From NCBI GenBank assembly GCA_032433765.1, contig JAVIAB010000049.1, positions 20,108,779-20,172,778 of the forward strand: 64,000 nucleotides of DNA. The letters are read 5' to 3'. A program made the translations under genes and the position numbers. Positions 54,801 to 57,656 of this stretch are shown in pieces. This DNA comes from Megaustenia siamemsis. Lineage: Eukaryota > Mollusca > Gastropoda > Stylommatophora > Ariophantidae. The notes under the pieces were generated by a model. That model did no database searches. It saw nothing but the letters and a program-made list of their open reading frames with translations, and was not told where the DNA came from. Every line of letters begins with the position of its first letter. The first letter of the stretch is position 1.

Positions 54801-55758
54801 ACAAATTCTACCAGAAAGAAAAAAATAAACATGACAAGCAATAAATATGGACTAGATATGGACATCAAAAAGACTAAAACTATGATTATAAACAAAGAAA
54901 ATACTCAAAACCCACAAGTGGATATCAAAATTGAAGGAATAGACCTGGAAATAGTTCGGAACTAGAACTACCTTGGACATACTATAACCAGTGATAGAAA
55001 ATGTACAACTGAAATAAACAAAAGAATAGGAATGGCAAAAAGTAATTTTAATGTCATAAAGAACATACTAACATCAAAACAAATAACACTAGGGCTAAAA
55101 CTAAGAATAGCAAAATGTTACATCGTCTCAATATTCATATATGGTGCAGAAACATGGACATTAGACACGAAATCAGAACAAAGAATTAAAGCCTTTGAAA
55201 TGTGATATATAAAAGAATAGGTAGAATTGGAAGGAAAGAAAGGAAAACAAACGATGAAGTCTTAAAATAACTAAAAAGAAAAGAGAACTACTAAACACAA
55301 TTCAAACAGACAAATGCGCTTTTTGGGCCATGTTAAAAGACACAACAGCCTACTAAAAGTAATCCTGGAGGGGAAAATACAAGGTAAAAGAGGCAGAGGC
55401 AGACCAAGACTAACATGCACGAGTAACATCAAAAGATGAACAAATCAGCCTATGACAACCTGCACCATCAAAGCGAGAGTCAGAACAGAATGGCGCTCCA
55501 TGGTAGCCAACCTTCGATGCGGAGAAGGCACTCGACGATGATGAAAAGAAATCTCCTAAATAATATTAATGCTGTCAGTGCCCGACCTTGACTTACCAAT
55601 TCTCGTAGCGGAAGAACTCCCGCTCCCCGCTGGACACCATTGTTGTTGTTATTGGTCCGTTCCACGATTTCACGAGAAGATCCTGACTTGGTTCCGCTCG
55701 CTTCTACTTCGGGAACATCGTCATCTGTTTGCGAACTTGCTCGATCGTCAACAACCAT
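19241..55758 (-). CDS. SLC16-type monocarboxylate transporter gene, 8 coding exons, 646 aa
   Basis: This gene encodes an MFS carrier of the plasma or organelle membrane, by family a proton-coupled or facilitative transporter of lactate, pyruvate or related small acids. Eight exons join with matching phases and GT/AG borders to give 646 residues. The SLC16 signature DGGYGW lies at 103-108, at the start of the first membrane helix. The second family motif, [11 protein letters not shown], is at 224-234. A long Ser/Asp/Asn-rich cytosolic loop (about 290-445) separates the two six-helix halves. In the predicted eighth helix ALDTFGR keeps an Asp (502) and Arg (506) four residues apart, like the Asp302/Arg306 pair needed for transport in MCT1. 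GPPFAG at the exon 7/8 joint is typical of the family. Conserved helix order, splice phases and length make the call firm. The exact subfamily (MCT9/12/14-like or other) and substrate cannot be read from sequence alone. Confidence 0.93.
19395..19462. repeat. Short repeat next to MCT exon 8
   Basis: Three degenerate copies of TTTTAGAGGAAATGTTAT begin about 21 nt upstream of the exon 8 acceptor. Confidence 0.7.
19465..19820 (-). mobile_element. LINE-F fragment, 3' part of an interrupted copy
   Basis: The minus strand reads [17 protein letters not shown] and [20 protein letters not shown]. The copy continues at 22988-23040 beyond the LINE-A insertion. Confidence 0.8.
19524..19735. repeat. 69-bp tandem triplication inside LINE-F
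   Basis: Three near-identical units starting TTTTGCTCTTCTGTTCGCCT and ending AATATTCCATCGATCCATC. Other LINE-F copies have one. Confidence 0.95.
19821..22987 (-). mobile_element. LINE-A full-length non-LTR retrotransposon
   Basis: A 3.17-kb element flanked by the 9-bp target duplication TTGTCACGT (19812-19820 and 22988-22996), inserted in LINE-F. It has a short 5' UTR, one long ORF, a ~95-bp 3' UTR ending GGCTCGAAAGGTCAATAGAT, and an ATAGA tail. Intact ORF plus intact duplication point to a recent insertion. It lies in MCT intron 7, in the same orientation as the gene. Confidence 0.93.
19914..22856 (-). CDS. LINE-A endonuclease-reverse transcriptase, 980 aa, intact
   Basis: The protein nicks target DNA and copies its own RNA into the break (target-primed reverse transcription). 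An EEP endonuclease spans about 21-262: [28 protein letters not shown] (159-166), IDH (228-230) and SDHN (254-257). The reverse transcriptase spans about 540-800: [38 protein letters not shown] (629-635), [11 protein letters not shown] and the catalytic FADD (728-731). The C-terminus has [11 protein letters not shown] and [14 protein letters not shown], common in RTE/BovB and CFDP2-like elements. There is no RNase H and no gag-like ORF1 in sight. The WNVRTM motif and architecture favour an RTE-like clade, but a tree would be needed to fix it. The start ATG follows the 5' UTR shared with the deleted copy at 11409. Confidence 0.95.
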   Translation of the reverse strand: MCKLAVDSSDSFFGPKTTTKIGFWNVRTMAAPTKHAQVASEMDRYDLDILGLSEMRWPGTGRRSIDNKIVVFSGREDGKHREGVGIMMTDKTARSLLEWEPVNSRLIRTRYKTKHGRLSIIQCYAPTNEADDEVKDDFYNQLQQLINKIPKHDLLIVMGDFNAKVGQDNAGVEHVMGREGCNTTSQNGERLIELCLIENLVIGGTLFPHKNIHKTTWISPDDRTSNQIDHLCIKQQFRSSLIDVRAYRGADVNSDHNLCIGKIRLKFRNQQKRSITHKIDSHKLKDEAIKEKFNIELSNCYSALGEIDLDINEMWDSQSKILMTAAEASAGLKKMEKRAWISDTTWKYIKERREAKRAMTNVKTDLGKVLAKATYKELDNKVKSSARRDTRAYIDNLAEKAETAAITGDSRTLYTVQKMLTNTYTSSGTPILDKSGLMLTTSADIKARWAEHFKEILNRPLPHSLIDFEAETPAAELDVNLDDFTLSEIETTLKLMTNNKAAGEDKLTAEILKAIDSHNLIHLQKMFNIIWKTEKTPHKWKKGIIVKIPKKGNLRDCNNWRGVTLLSVASKLFCKIILNRIKDSIDTVMREEQAGFRKGRSCLDHIFTLRLILEEHIEKQKPFVLNFIDFKKAFDSIHRDSLWKILKQYGLPSKIINIIKDMYDGYTCAVRTEEGLSECFPIETGVKQGCILSPLLFGIVMDFIMKKCCTGNKGIEWIQGDHLEDLDFADDIVLISNQIKTMQENTNELSSIASKIGLEVNHEKTKVMKSLIPTSDKIYMENKPVEEIDHFIYLGSHIDREGDTSKEIRIRLAKAAMSFRSLEKLWKSKLISTNTKLRLFKSNVLSTLTYACESWKTTRDIETKLNAFENKCLRKILGIEWNEFKTNEEIREIANQPLISSVIKKRRWSYVGHVMRRDNNRIAKQALIWETTGKRKRGRPRETLRRTLMREARAAGIGSLNEIELLAQNRDRWRDLIKYL
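22988..23040 (-). mobile_element. LINE-F fragment, 5' side of the LINE-A insertion
   Basis: GTGGCCAAACCATTTTATCT matches LINE-F at 37050 and 60350. It continues the copy that stops at 19820. Confidence 0.8.
23045..23092. repeat. CA microsatellite
   Basis: CACACA run with CATACA interruptions. Confidence 0.95.
23093..23309. other. No recognisable feature
   Basis: AT-rich unique sequence. Confidence 0.5.
23310..23920 (-). mobile_element. LINE-B 3' end split by LINE-D insertion
   Basis: The LINE-B terminus (AGCATAGGTCTTCAACAAAC) runs 23310-23434 and resumes at 23666 in diverged form. The break holds a 231-bp insert flanked by TCTGCCTCCACT on both sides. Confidence 0.75.
23435..23665 (-). mobile_element. 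LINE-D-like 3' end, 12-bp target duplication
   Basis: The minus strand reads [20 protein letters not shown] and [15 protein letters not shown], the C-terminal zinc knuckle of an RNase-H-type LINE, ending in a GATAGAGATA tail. TCTGCCTCCACT at 23423-23434 and 23666-23677 is the target duplication. A relative lies at 48036-48185. Confidence 0.8.
23950..24280. mobile_element. Repeat-H copy 1 (unclassified)
   Basis: Contains ACACAGCTTTGTGTGTTTAT, TTTATGGCCTTAATTTTGAA, TCTATTGACACGG and AATTTCTTGAAAATTTA, matching in order the sequence around 37950-38140 and 39035-39055. A 33-bp array follows. Confidence 0.55.
24282..24808. repeat. 33-bp minisatellite
   Basis: About 16 units of CTCAATGATAAATTTACCTA with AAACTTCAAAA or AAACTCCAAAA. 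Because 33 is a multiple of three, both strands stay open (plus strand repeats [11 protein letters not shown]). This is not evidence of a protein. Confidence 0.95.
24809..25020. other. No recognisable feature
   Basis: Unique sequence, possibly the right end of Repeat-H. Confidence 0.4.
25021..25285 (+). mobile_element. LINE 5' end: start of an EEP endonuclease
   Basis: The plus strand, after a 5' UTR-like stretch with CCCTCCTTCGGTAGGGGAC, encodes [20 protein letters not shown] and [15 protein letters not shown], the N-terminus of an RTE-like endonuclease. It is interrupted by SINE-B and does not continue as a LINE beyond 25650. Confidence 0.8.
25286..25617 (-). mobile_element. SINE-B, full copy with 12-bp target duplication
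   Basis: TATATATGATAT lies at 25274-25285 and 25618-25629. The minus strand begins GGGACTGGTTGGTCTCGAAG, has B box GGTTCAAATCCCGG and runs to a long A-rich end. Confidence 0.88.
25661..26583 (-). CDS. MCT coding exon 7 (residues 295-602, loop and helices 7-11)
   Basis: The largest exon (923 nt) begins after CAAAAAAG with [10 protein letters not shown]. It encodes about 130 residues of hydrophilic loop rich in Ser, Asp, Glu, Asn and His, then a basic patch ([10 protein letters not shown]) and helices 7-11 from [16 protein letters not shown] to [31 protein letters not shown] holds the Asp/Arg pair discussed for the whole gene. The donor is GCAG|GTAAGT, phase 1. The acceptor has a weak pyrimidine tract. 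The alternative AG two bases downstream would break the frame. Confidence 0.94.
26697..27365 (-). mobile_element. LINE-C2 3' portion
   Basis: The minus strand encodes [58 protein letters not shown] and [16 protein letters not shown], ending CATGATGATGATG. It lies just upstream of MCT exon 7. Confidence 0.88.
27400..27746 (-). mobile_element. LINE-F fragment, diverged
   Basis: The minus strand has [20 protein letters not shown] and the [21 protein letters not shown] region in degraded form. Confidence 0.7.
27747..28155 (-). mobile_element. Repeat-D copy
   Basis: Minus-strand copy, closely matching 34783-35185. It ends (plus) GATACCGAGGCCTTCCATAA. Confidence 0.75.
28325..28940 (+). mobile_element. 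LINE-C 3' portion
   Basis: The plus strand has 150 open codons: [60 protein letters not shown] and [20 protein letters not shown]. It ends in a GATGATGATG tail. Confidence 0.88.
28941..29474. other. Unassigned, likely old LINE debris
   Basis: 28959-28985 resembles the LINE-F end (GGCATTGGCAGCACAATGTT). 29110-29420 is GC-richer and ends AACGTCCTTTTAAGGTGGGA with an ATG-repeat tail, resembling 15220-15300 in reverse. No intact ORF. Confidence 0.35.
29475..29835 (-). repeat. 38-bp array at the very end of a LINE-B, ~9 units
   Basis: Plus-strand units of AGCTCCCTGTGGAGCATAGG then TCTTCAACAAACACTTTC. The left edge is the LINE-B terminus (TTCTACCTTTTTAGCT); the right edge runs directly into LINE-B coding sequence. 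Confidence 0.95.
29836..30415 (-). mobile_element. LINE-B 3' portion
   Basis: The minus strand encodes [37 protein letters not shown] and [20 protein letters not shown], joined to the 38-bp array. Confidence 0.9.
30518..30618 (-). CDS. MCT coding exon 6 (residues 262-294)
   Basis: A short exon of 101 nt between CTTCCAG and a GTGAGT donor. It encodes [20 protein letters not shown] and [13 protein letters not shown], the sixth helix and the start of the central loop. Phase 0 in and phase 2 out fit exons 5 and 7 exactly, which is the main proof that it belongs to this gene. Confidence 0.9.
30805..31315. repeat. 52-bp minisatellite from the LINE-F 3' end, ~10 units
   Basis: The unit contains GGCATTGGTAGCACAACGTT followed by GGGATGAAGATTGTATTGTA. 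The same words occur once at the 3' ends of LINE-F at 37223-37262 and 60533-60565. It lies about 190 nt upstream of MCT exon 6. Confidence 0.95.
31390..31504 (-). mobile_element. LINE-C 3' end fragment
   Basis: ATCATCATCAAGTACCGG and GTCTCTCCACAACTTTCGAT on plus are the reverse of the LINE-C end. It is broken off at 31504. Confidence 0.75.
31505..31845 (+). mobile_element. LINE-C2 3' end
   Basis: The plus strand encodes [20 protein letters not shown] and [20 protein letters not shown] with later frameshifts. It ends GGCACATGATGATGA. Confidence 0.8.
31846..32450 (-). mobile_element. LINE-C 3' portion
   Basis: The minus strand encodes [40 protein letters not shown] and [20 protein letters not shown]. 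It faces the LINE-C2 copy tail to tail. Confidence 0.85.
32451..32659. other. No recognisable feature
   Basis: Mostly unique. 32500-32570 shares wording with the end of 29380-29420. Confidence 0.4.
32660..34026. repeat. 31-bp minisatellite, ~44 units
   Basis: The unit is GGCTAGACATTGGATCTCAC with TACTTAGAGAG. Variants: CATTGG, CTTTGG, CTTCGG; CTACTT or CGACTT. Subsets repeat in the same order (around 32930-33060 and 33045-33170), showing block amplification. Confidence 0.95.
34027..34135 (-). mobile_element. LINE-C fragment
   Basis: The minus strand has [20 protein letters not shown] and [10 protein letters not shown], the RT-end block of LINE-C. Confidence 0.75.
34136..34782. other. No recognisable feature
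   Basis: Unique, slightly GC-richer sequence without an ORF or repeat I recognise. Confidence 0.5.
34783..35185 (-). mobile_element. Repeat-D copy
   Basis: Close to the 27747 copy, with shared words GTCTGAAAAGTGTTCCTTGT and CCGTGAGCTGTGTGTCTCAT. Confidence 0.75.
35190..35345 (-). mobile_element. LINE-C fragment
   Basis: ATTAAGGCTGAGTCCTTTAT and surrounding text match 6855-6885 and other LINE-C copies. Confidence 0.65.
35354..35481. repeat. 128-bp hairpin (inverted repeat)
   Basis: Arms 35354-35400 and 35434-35481 are complementary with a few mismatches (TCAGCGAATCAATTCAGA and ATGTTTACAGCACTCGG against their complements), loop 33 nt. Could be a MITE or an expressed hairpin. No clear target duplication. 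Confidence 0.8.
35634..35791 (-). CDS. MCT coding exon 5 (residues 209-261)
   Basis: The exon follows TTTGTAG and ends at ATG|GTGAGT, phase 0. It carries [20 protein letters not shown] and [16 protein letters not shown], the second SLC16 signature at helices 4-5, and ends [12 protein letters not shown]. The 45-bp tandem array begins about 27 nt upstream of its 3' splice site. Confidence 0.93.
35815..36238. repeat. 45-bp minisatellite, ~9 units
   Basis: The unit is CCAATACTTTTATATAATCT then TTTTAACAGGCAAAAATTAAATGGA, with a GTGAATGAAAGGGTCAAA variant. It lies immediately upstream of the MCT exon 5 acceptor. Confidence 0.95.
36245..36768 (-). mobile_element. SINE-A copy split by SINE-G
   Basis: The SINE-A 3' end is at 36245-36298 and the rest at 36567-36768, with AATATGGTGTT on both sides of the insert. 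Confidence 0.85.
36299..36566 (-). mobile_element. SINE-G with a LINE-A-like 3' tail and 11-bp target duplication
   Basis: The minus strand begins CCGTGTGTTACCGGTGCCTC, has GGCATGTCGTAAGAGGCGAC, and ends GTGCCGTCTTCGGCTCGAAA then GGACAGTAGATAGATAG. The last ~45 nt parallel the 3' end of LINE-A. AATATGGTGTT at 36288-36298 and 36567-36577 marks insertion. Confidence 0.82.
36845..37545 (-). mobile_element. LINE-F 3' portion
   Basis: The minus strand has [35 protein letters not shown] and the [12 protein letters not shown] end, plus upstream RT-end text. Degraded. Confidence 0.8.
37614..37757 (-). CDS. MCT coding exon 4 (residues 161-208)
   Basis: The 144-nt exon lies between TTTTTACAG and a GTAATG donor, phase 1 in and phase 1 out. 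It encodes [20 protein letters not shown] and then [13 protein letters not shown], the helix 2-3 region of MCTs (family pattern GPxxxxLxNRFGxRxVxxxGG). It joins exons 3 and 5 in frame. Confidence 0.92.
37945..38141. mobile_element. Repeat-H copy 2, left part
   Basis: CACACAGTTGTGTGTTAATA, TTTATGACCTGAATTTGACC and CTGTCTATCGATACGG match copy 1 (23950) in order. A 25-bp array follows. Confidence 0.55.
38142..38966. repeat. 25-bp minisatellite, ~33 units
   Basis: Almost identical units of TGTTGTTTGATGTCAGCTTG then TCAGA. The only common change is TCGGA. The homogeneity means recent expansion. Confidence 0.97.
38967..39060. mobile_element. Repeat-H copy 2, right part
   Basis: CTAATTTCTTGAAAATTGGC matches the end of copy 1 (AATTTCTTGAAAATTTA at 24218). 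Confidence 0.45.
39061..39530. other. No recognisable feature; G run at 39439-39476
   Basis: Unique AT-rich DNA containing G-only stretches (up to 13 G) that could fold as a G-quadruplex on the plus strand. Confidence 0.5.
39533..39665 (-). mobile_element. LINE-C 3' end fragment
   Basis: CTCTCCACAACTTTCGATCG on plus is the LINE-C end in reverse. Truncated by a G-rich stretch. Confidence 0.7.
39790..39965 (+). mobile_element. SINE-A, 5'-truncated
   Basis: Body and 3' end only (AATACCGACCACATTACCCC, GCCACTTGGCGTGACGGGG). The tRNA head is missing. Confidence 0.8.
39970..40290 (+). mobile_element. SINE-C copy
   Basis: CTAGCCTGGTTGGGAAAACC with B-box-like GTTCGACTCCCGC, then TACCCCCGCGGTCGACCC. 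It matches the copy at 13786. Confidence 0.75.
40355..40400. repeat. GTTT microsatellite
   Basis: GTTT tetramers. Confidence 0.9.
40412..40612 (-). mobile_element. Probable LINE C-terminal fragment
   Basis: The minus strand reads [40 protein letters not shown] and [11 protein letters not shown], coding-like and bounded by GTTT microsatellites on both sides. Family unknown. Confidence 0.4.
40613..40741. repeat. GTTT / GCTT microsatellite
   Basis: About 32 tetramers, with GCTT units in the left part. Confidence 0.97.
40812..40900 (-). mobile_element. SINE-B 3' fragment
   Basis: GGCAACCATGTGCTCAGGAG and GGCAGATAATTTCCCAACTT resemble the SINE-B 3' half in reverse. Confidence 0.6.
41005..41290 (-). 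pseudogene. RNase H domain fragment of a LINE
   Basis: The minus strand encodes [20 protein letters not shown], the last RNase H motif of LINEs and retroelements (VPGHxGxxGNExAD). It is followed by a helical tail ([18 protein letters not shown]) and a stop near 41003. Only the C-terminal part survives. Confidence 0.75.
41422..41538 (-). CDS. MCT coding exon 3 (residues 122-160)
   Basis: This 117-nt exon lies between an AATAG acceptor and a GTAAGT donor, phase 1 to phase 1. It encodes [20 protein letters not shown] and then TAWPGSL, matching the MCT segment that links helices 1 and 2 (family pattern FxxSxxxTAWIGSL). The Arg in FGR sits where MCT1 has the functional Lys38 (inference from spacing). 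The GGTTAT/GGTTAA array begins about 36 nt upstream. Confidence 0.85.
41575..42184. repeat. GGTTAT / GGTTAA hexamer array, ~100 units
   Basis: Mixed hexamers GGTTAT and GGTTAA with a recurring spacer GGTTTCTATTTTAA that makes blocks of about 120-130 bp. It starts 36 nt upstream of MCT exon 3 and ends inside the first bases of Repeat-D. Confidence 0.95.
42185..42590 (+). mobile_element. Repeat-D copy
   Basis: GGAAGGCCCCGGTATCACTG to CCTGCCACCTATCCACCATA. Longest plus-strand copy. Confidence 0.75.
42598..42628 (-). ncRNA. Hammerhead-like motif (tentative)
   Basis: The minus strand reads CTGAAGA, a 16-nt middle part, then GAAACGTC. The core CTGANGA and GAAA plus GTC cleavage triplet are present, but a proper stem II is not obvious. 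Similar to a second site at 48308. Could instead be a conserved terminal motif of a Penelope-like element. Confidence 0.25.
42629..42809. other. No recognisable feature
   Basis: Unique sequence leading into the AT-rich array. Confidence 0.4.
42810..45405. repeat. 20-bp AT-rich satellite, ~130 units
   Basis: The unit is AACTACACAACTAATTATAT. Variants drift to ACTATATAACTAGCTACACA on the right. A block of about 600 bp is duplicated with an offset of 702 bp (43031 and 43733 both begin GTACACAACT after the same left context). Confidence 0.97.
45413..45464. repeat. TA microsatellite
   Basis: TA run. Confidence 0.95.
45471..45721 (-). mobile_element. SINE-A copy
   Basis: Full minus-strand copy from GAGCTATCGCGGC (head) to the CCCCCGTCACGCC tail, between TA microsatellites. 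Confidence 0.87.
45751..46054. mobile_element. Candidate hAT-type MITE, 304 bp
   Basis: Begins CAGTGGCGTTTAC and ends GTATTGTC-complement ACAATACGCCACTG, giving a CAGTGGCGT terminal inverted repeat typical of hAT elements. The flanks are simple repeats (GT on the left, AT on the right), so the expected 8-bp duplication cannot be seen. Confidence 0.45.
46055..46114. repeat. TA microsatellite
   Basis: TA run between the candidate MITE and MCT exon 2. Confidence 0.95.
46160..46361 (-). CDS. MCT coding exon 2 (residues 55-121, first helix)
   Basis: The exon follows a CCCACAG acceptor, begins [10 protein letters not shown], runs through a charged stretch ([11 protein letters not shown]) and reaches [18 protein letters not shown], the SLC16 entry motif and first transmembrane helix. 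It ends in phase 1 at a GTAAG donor. A TA microsatellite lies about 45 nt downstream and a 15-bp degenerate repeat about 70 nt upstream. Confidence 0.92.
46430..46720. repeat. ~15-bp degenerate A-rich repeat
   Basis: Units like AAAAAGAGTTACAGA, about 70 nt upstream of MCT exon 2. Confidence 0.85.
46745..47372 (+). mobile_element. LINE-C 3' portion
   Basis: The plus strand has the [11 protein letters not shown] block, [40 protein letters not shown], and ends GGCACTTGATGATGA. Confidence 0.87.
47388..47414 (-). mobile_element. SINE-G 3' end fragment
   Basis: ACTGTCCTTTCTAGCCGAAG on plus matches the SINE-G end at 36310. Confidence 0.5.
47403..47698 (-). mobile_element. LINE-C2 3' end
   Basis: The minus strand encodes [40 protein letters not shown] and [17 protein letters not shown]. 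Confidence 0.85.
47700..48005 (-). mobile_element. LINE-A-like C-terminal fragment, diverged
   Basis: On the minus strand the order [26 protein letters not shown], and IEQLAQNE parallels the LINE-A tail. Older than the other copies. Confidence 0.55.
48036..48185 (-). mobile_element. LINE-D-like 3' end fragment
   Basis: ATGTCTATATCTGCAATGTC and TTCTTGCAGTGGCCCATATA match 23466-23540. ATAG-type tail (ATCTATCTATC on plus). Confidence 0.7.
48186..48640. other. No recognisable gene; contains a hammerhead-like motif
   Basis: Unique sequence. See 48308-48337. Confidence 0.4.
48308..48337 (-). ncRNA. Hammerhead-like motif, second copy (tentative)
   Basis: The minus strand reads CTGCTGA, then A GGC - loop - GCC, then GAAACGTCG. 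Stem II (GGC/GCC) and the GAAAC/GTC parts are present. The expected A of CTGA is C, so this copy would be inactive if it is a hammerhead. Confidence 0.25.
48641..48905. repeat. TA / CA microsatellites
   Basis: Two long TA runs (about 48730-48778 and 48818-48868) joined by ATGCATACATGCATG text and flanked by CA-rich runs. Confidence 0.95.
48940..49600. repeat. Diverged ~440-bp tandem duplication
   Basis: 48945-49180 and 49386-49600 share ordered words (ATGTGCGCA, CATAACCAGA, AGTAGAAT, GAGATG, GAATAGCAT). No coding content seen. Confidence 0.45.
50340..50615. repeat. 22-bp repeats in the left Foldback arm, ~13 units
   Basis: TAACATTGCCTCCAGCGTTC with CGATCG or CTCGCTCG variants. Confidence 0.95.
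51035..51360 (-). mobile_element. LINE-F fragment inside the left arm
   Basis: GAGATATAATTTGCGGTCTC and GCCTCTGCTGCTGGTATGTT match LINE-F. The same piece is in the right arm in inverse. Confidence 0.85.
51770..52095 (+). mobile_element. LINE-F fragment inside the right arm
   Basis: Near-exact reverse complement of 51035-51360 (a few base changes, such as GAAGAGCTAGG for the left arm's counterpart). Confidence 0.85.
52505..52816. repeat. 22-bp repeats in the right arm, first block
   Basis: GAACGCTGGAGGCAATGTTA units, inverse of the left-arm block. Confidence 0.95.
52817..53265. repeat. Extra segment in the right arm
   Basis: A diverged second copy of 52215-52504 (TTAGGTCGACTTTTT, CTGATCGATGTGTCTAACTA), absent from the left arm. 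Together with the next 22-bp block it makes the right arm about 750 bp longer. Confidence 0.85.
53266..53533. repeat. 22-bp repeats in the right arm, second block
   Basis: Same unit as 52505-52816 and in nearly the same order of variants. Confidence 0.95.
54396..54850. other. No recognisable gene
   Basis: Moderately GC-rich, with short open frames (for example minus 54447-54665, [15 protein letters not shown]) but no family I recognise. Confidence 0.4.
54851..55545 (+). mobile_element. LINE-E 3' portion
   Basis: The plus strand has [56 protein letters not shown] and ends GAAGGCACTCGACGATGATG. Confidence 0.87.
55597..55758 (-). CDS. MCT coding exon 1 (start codon, residues 1-54)
   Basis: The ATG at 55758 has a good context (AAAATGG). 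The exon encodes an acidic, Ser-rich cytosolic N-terminus with a run of five Asn and ends LPLREL before a GTAAGT donor (phase 0). The 63-bp satellite begins about 10 nt upstream of the ATG, so the untranslated part of this exon is very short or comes from repeat units. No other in-frame ATG close by competes as the start. Confidence 0.85.
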
Positions 55759-55767
55759 TTTAATAAA

Positions 55768-57165
55768 ACTGGAAGGAAACTAAAATATCTGAAAGAAATT
55801 ATGAAGCAAACTTACCACTGTTGTTAAATAACTGGAAGGAAACTAAAATATCTGAAAGAAATTATGAAGCAAACTTACCACTGTTATTAAATAACTGGAA
55901 GGAAACTAAAATATCTGAAAGAAATTATGAAGCAAACTTACCACTGTTGTTAAATAACTGGAAGGAAACTAAAATATCTGAAAGAAATTATGAAGCAAAC
56001 TTACCACTGTTATTAAATAACTGGAAGGAAACTAAAATATCTGAAAGAAATTATGAAGCAAACTTACCACTGTTGTTAAATAACTGGAAGGAAACTAAAA
56101 TATCTGAAAGAAATTATGAAGCAAACGTACCACTGTTATTAAATAACTGGAAGGAAACTAAAATATCTGAAAGAAATTATGAAGCAAACGTACCACTGTT
56201 GTTAAATAACTGGAAGGAAACTAAAATATCTGAAAGAAATTATGAAGCAAACTTACCACTGTTGTTAAATAACTGGAAGGAAACTAAAATATCTGAAAGA
56301 AATTATGAAGCAAACTTACCACTGTTGTTAAATAACTGGAAGGAAACTAAAATATCTGAAAGAAATTATGAAGCAAACGTACCACTGTTATTAAATAACT
56401 GGAAGGAAACTAAAATATCTGAAAGAAATTATGAAGCAAACTTACCACTGTTGTTAAATAACTGGAAGGAAACTAAAATATCTGAAAGAAATTATGAAGC
56501 AAACTTACCACTGTTGTTAAATAACTGGAAGGAAACTAAAATATCTGAAAGAAATTATGAAGCAAACTTACCACTGTTGTTAAATAACTGGAAGGAAACT
56601 AAAATATCTGAAAGAAATTATGAAGCAAACTTACCACTGTTGTTAAATAACTGGAAGGAAACTTAAAATATCTGAAAGAAATTATGAAGCAAACTTACCA
56701 CTGTTGTTAAATAACACTGGAAGGAAACTAAAATATCTGAAAGAAATTATGAAGCAAACTTACCACTGTTATTAAATAACTGGAAGGAAACTAAAATATC
56801 TGAAAGAAATTATGAAGCAAACTTACCACTGTTGTTAAATAACTGGAAGGAAACTAAATATCTGAAAGAAATTATGAAGCAAACTTACCACTGTTATTAA
56901 ATAACTGGAAGGAAACTAAAATATCTGAAAGAAATTATGAAGCAAATTTACCACTGTTATTAAATAACTGGAAGGAAACTAAAATATCTGAAAGAAATTA
57001 TGAAGCAAACTTACCACTGTTATTAAATAACTGGAAGGAAACTAAAATATCTGAAAGAAATTATGAAGCAAACTTACCACTGTTATTAAATAACTGGAAG
57101 GAAACTAAAATATCTGAAAGAAATTATGAAGCAAACTTACCACTGTTATTAAATAACTACTTGTA
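55768..57165 (-). repeat. 63-bp satellite of 22 units, each with splice signals, abutting MCT exon 1
   Basis: On the minus strand each unit reads AACAGTG then GTAAGTTTGCTTCATAAT, TTCTTTCAG, and TTTAGTTTCCTTCCAG. That is a donor consensus followed by two pyrimidine-AG acceptors. Eighteen units have GTAAGT, three GTACGT, one GTAAAT. The last unit leads straight into TTTTATTAAAATGG, the start codon. On the plus strand 63 being a multiple of three gives a long meaningless ORF. Confidence 0.93.
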
Positions 57166-57595
57166 AGTATAACACATGTCGCGTTATCTACATTTCGCAC
57201 ATGTTACATTATCTATCATCGAAACAAAACAGGTTTTTATGTAGTCCAAAGTATTTTTTGTATCTAGTAACACATTTTTAGTTATTAGAAAGTACGTTTG
57301 TGATAGGGGCCAATTTATCTGTGCATTACAAAATGATGAGAGGAAATGTTATCAGGTGTTTGAGATTGGCTCCCTACAGTTATACAGCAGCTGGGCTGAA
57401 ATGGGTACAGCGGTAGCTAGGGTAATTGATACTAACTTAACAAGTGCAGCCTTGTGAGTTGGATTGAGGGGAACAGGCAATCCAGTACCTAAATACCGTG
57501 TGTGTGTGTGTGTGTGTGTGTGATGAGACGACGAGGGTAAGAGATAGAGGTGGATAGATCAGTCCTACTCTATCTGAGAGATGCTTGATAATAGT
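57166..57595. other. Region upstream of the array, possible MCT 5' exon/promoter side
   Basis: Unique sequence, with a GT microsatellite at 57499-57522. The minus strand just upstream of the first donor (AGTAGTTATTTAATAACAGTG) may be the 5' UTR exon. No TATA-type promoter can be assigned. Confidence 0.35.
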
Positions 57596-57599
57596 AAAA

Positions 57600-57624
57600 T
57601 ACAGATGTATCTGTCTGTCTGTCA

Positions 57625-57656
<32 letters not shown>

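Noticed and set aside
55821..56666. 281-codon plus-strand ORF with a 21-residue repeat
   Set aside because: It is the 63-bp satellite read in frame. The repeat is a multiple of three and lies antisense to the MCT splice signals. No start context or homology.
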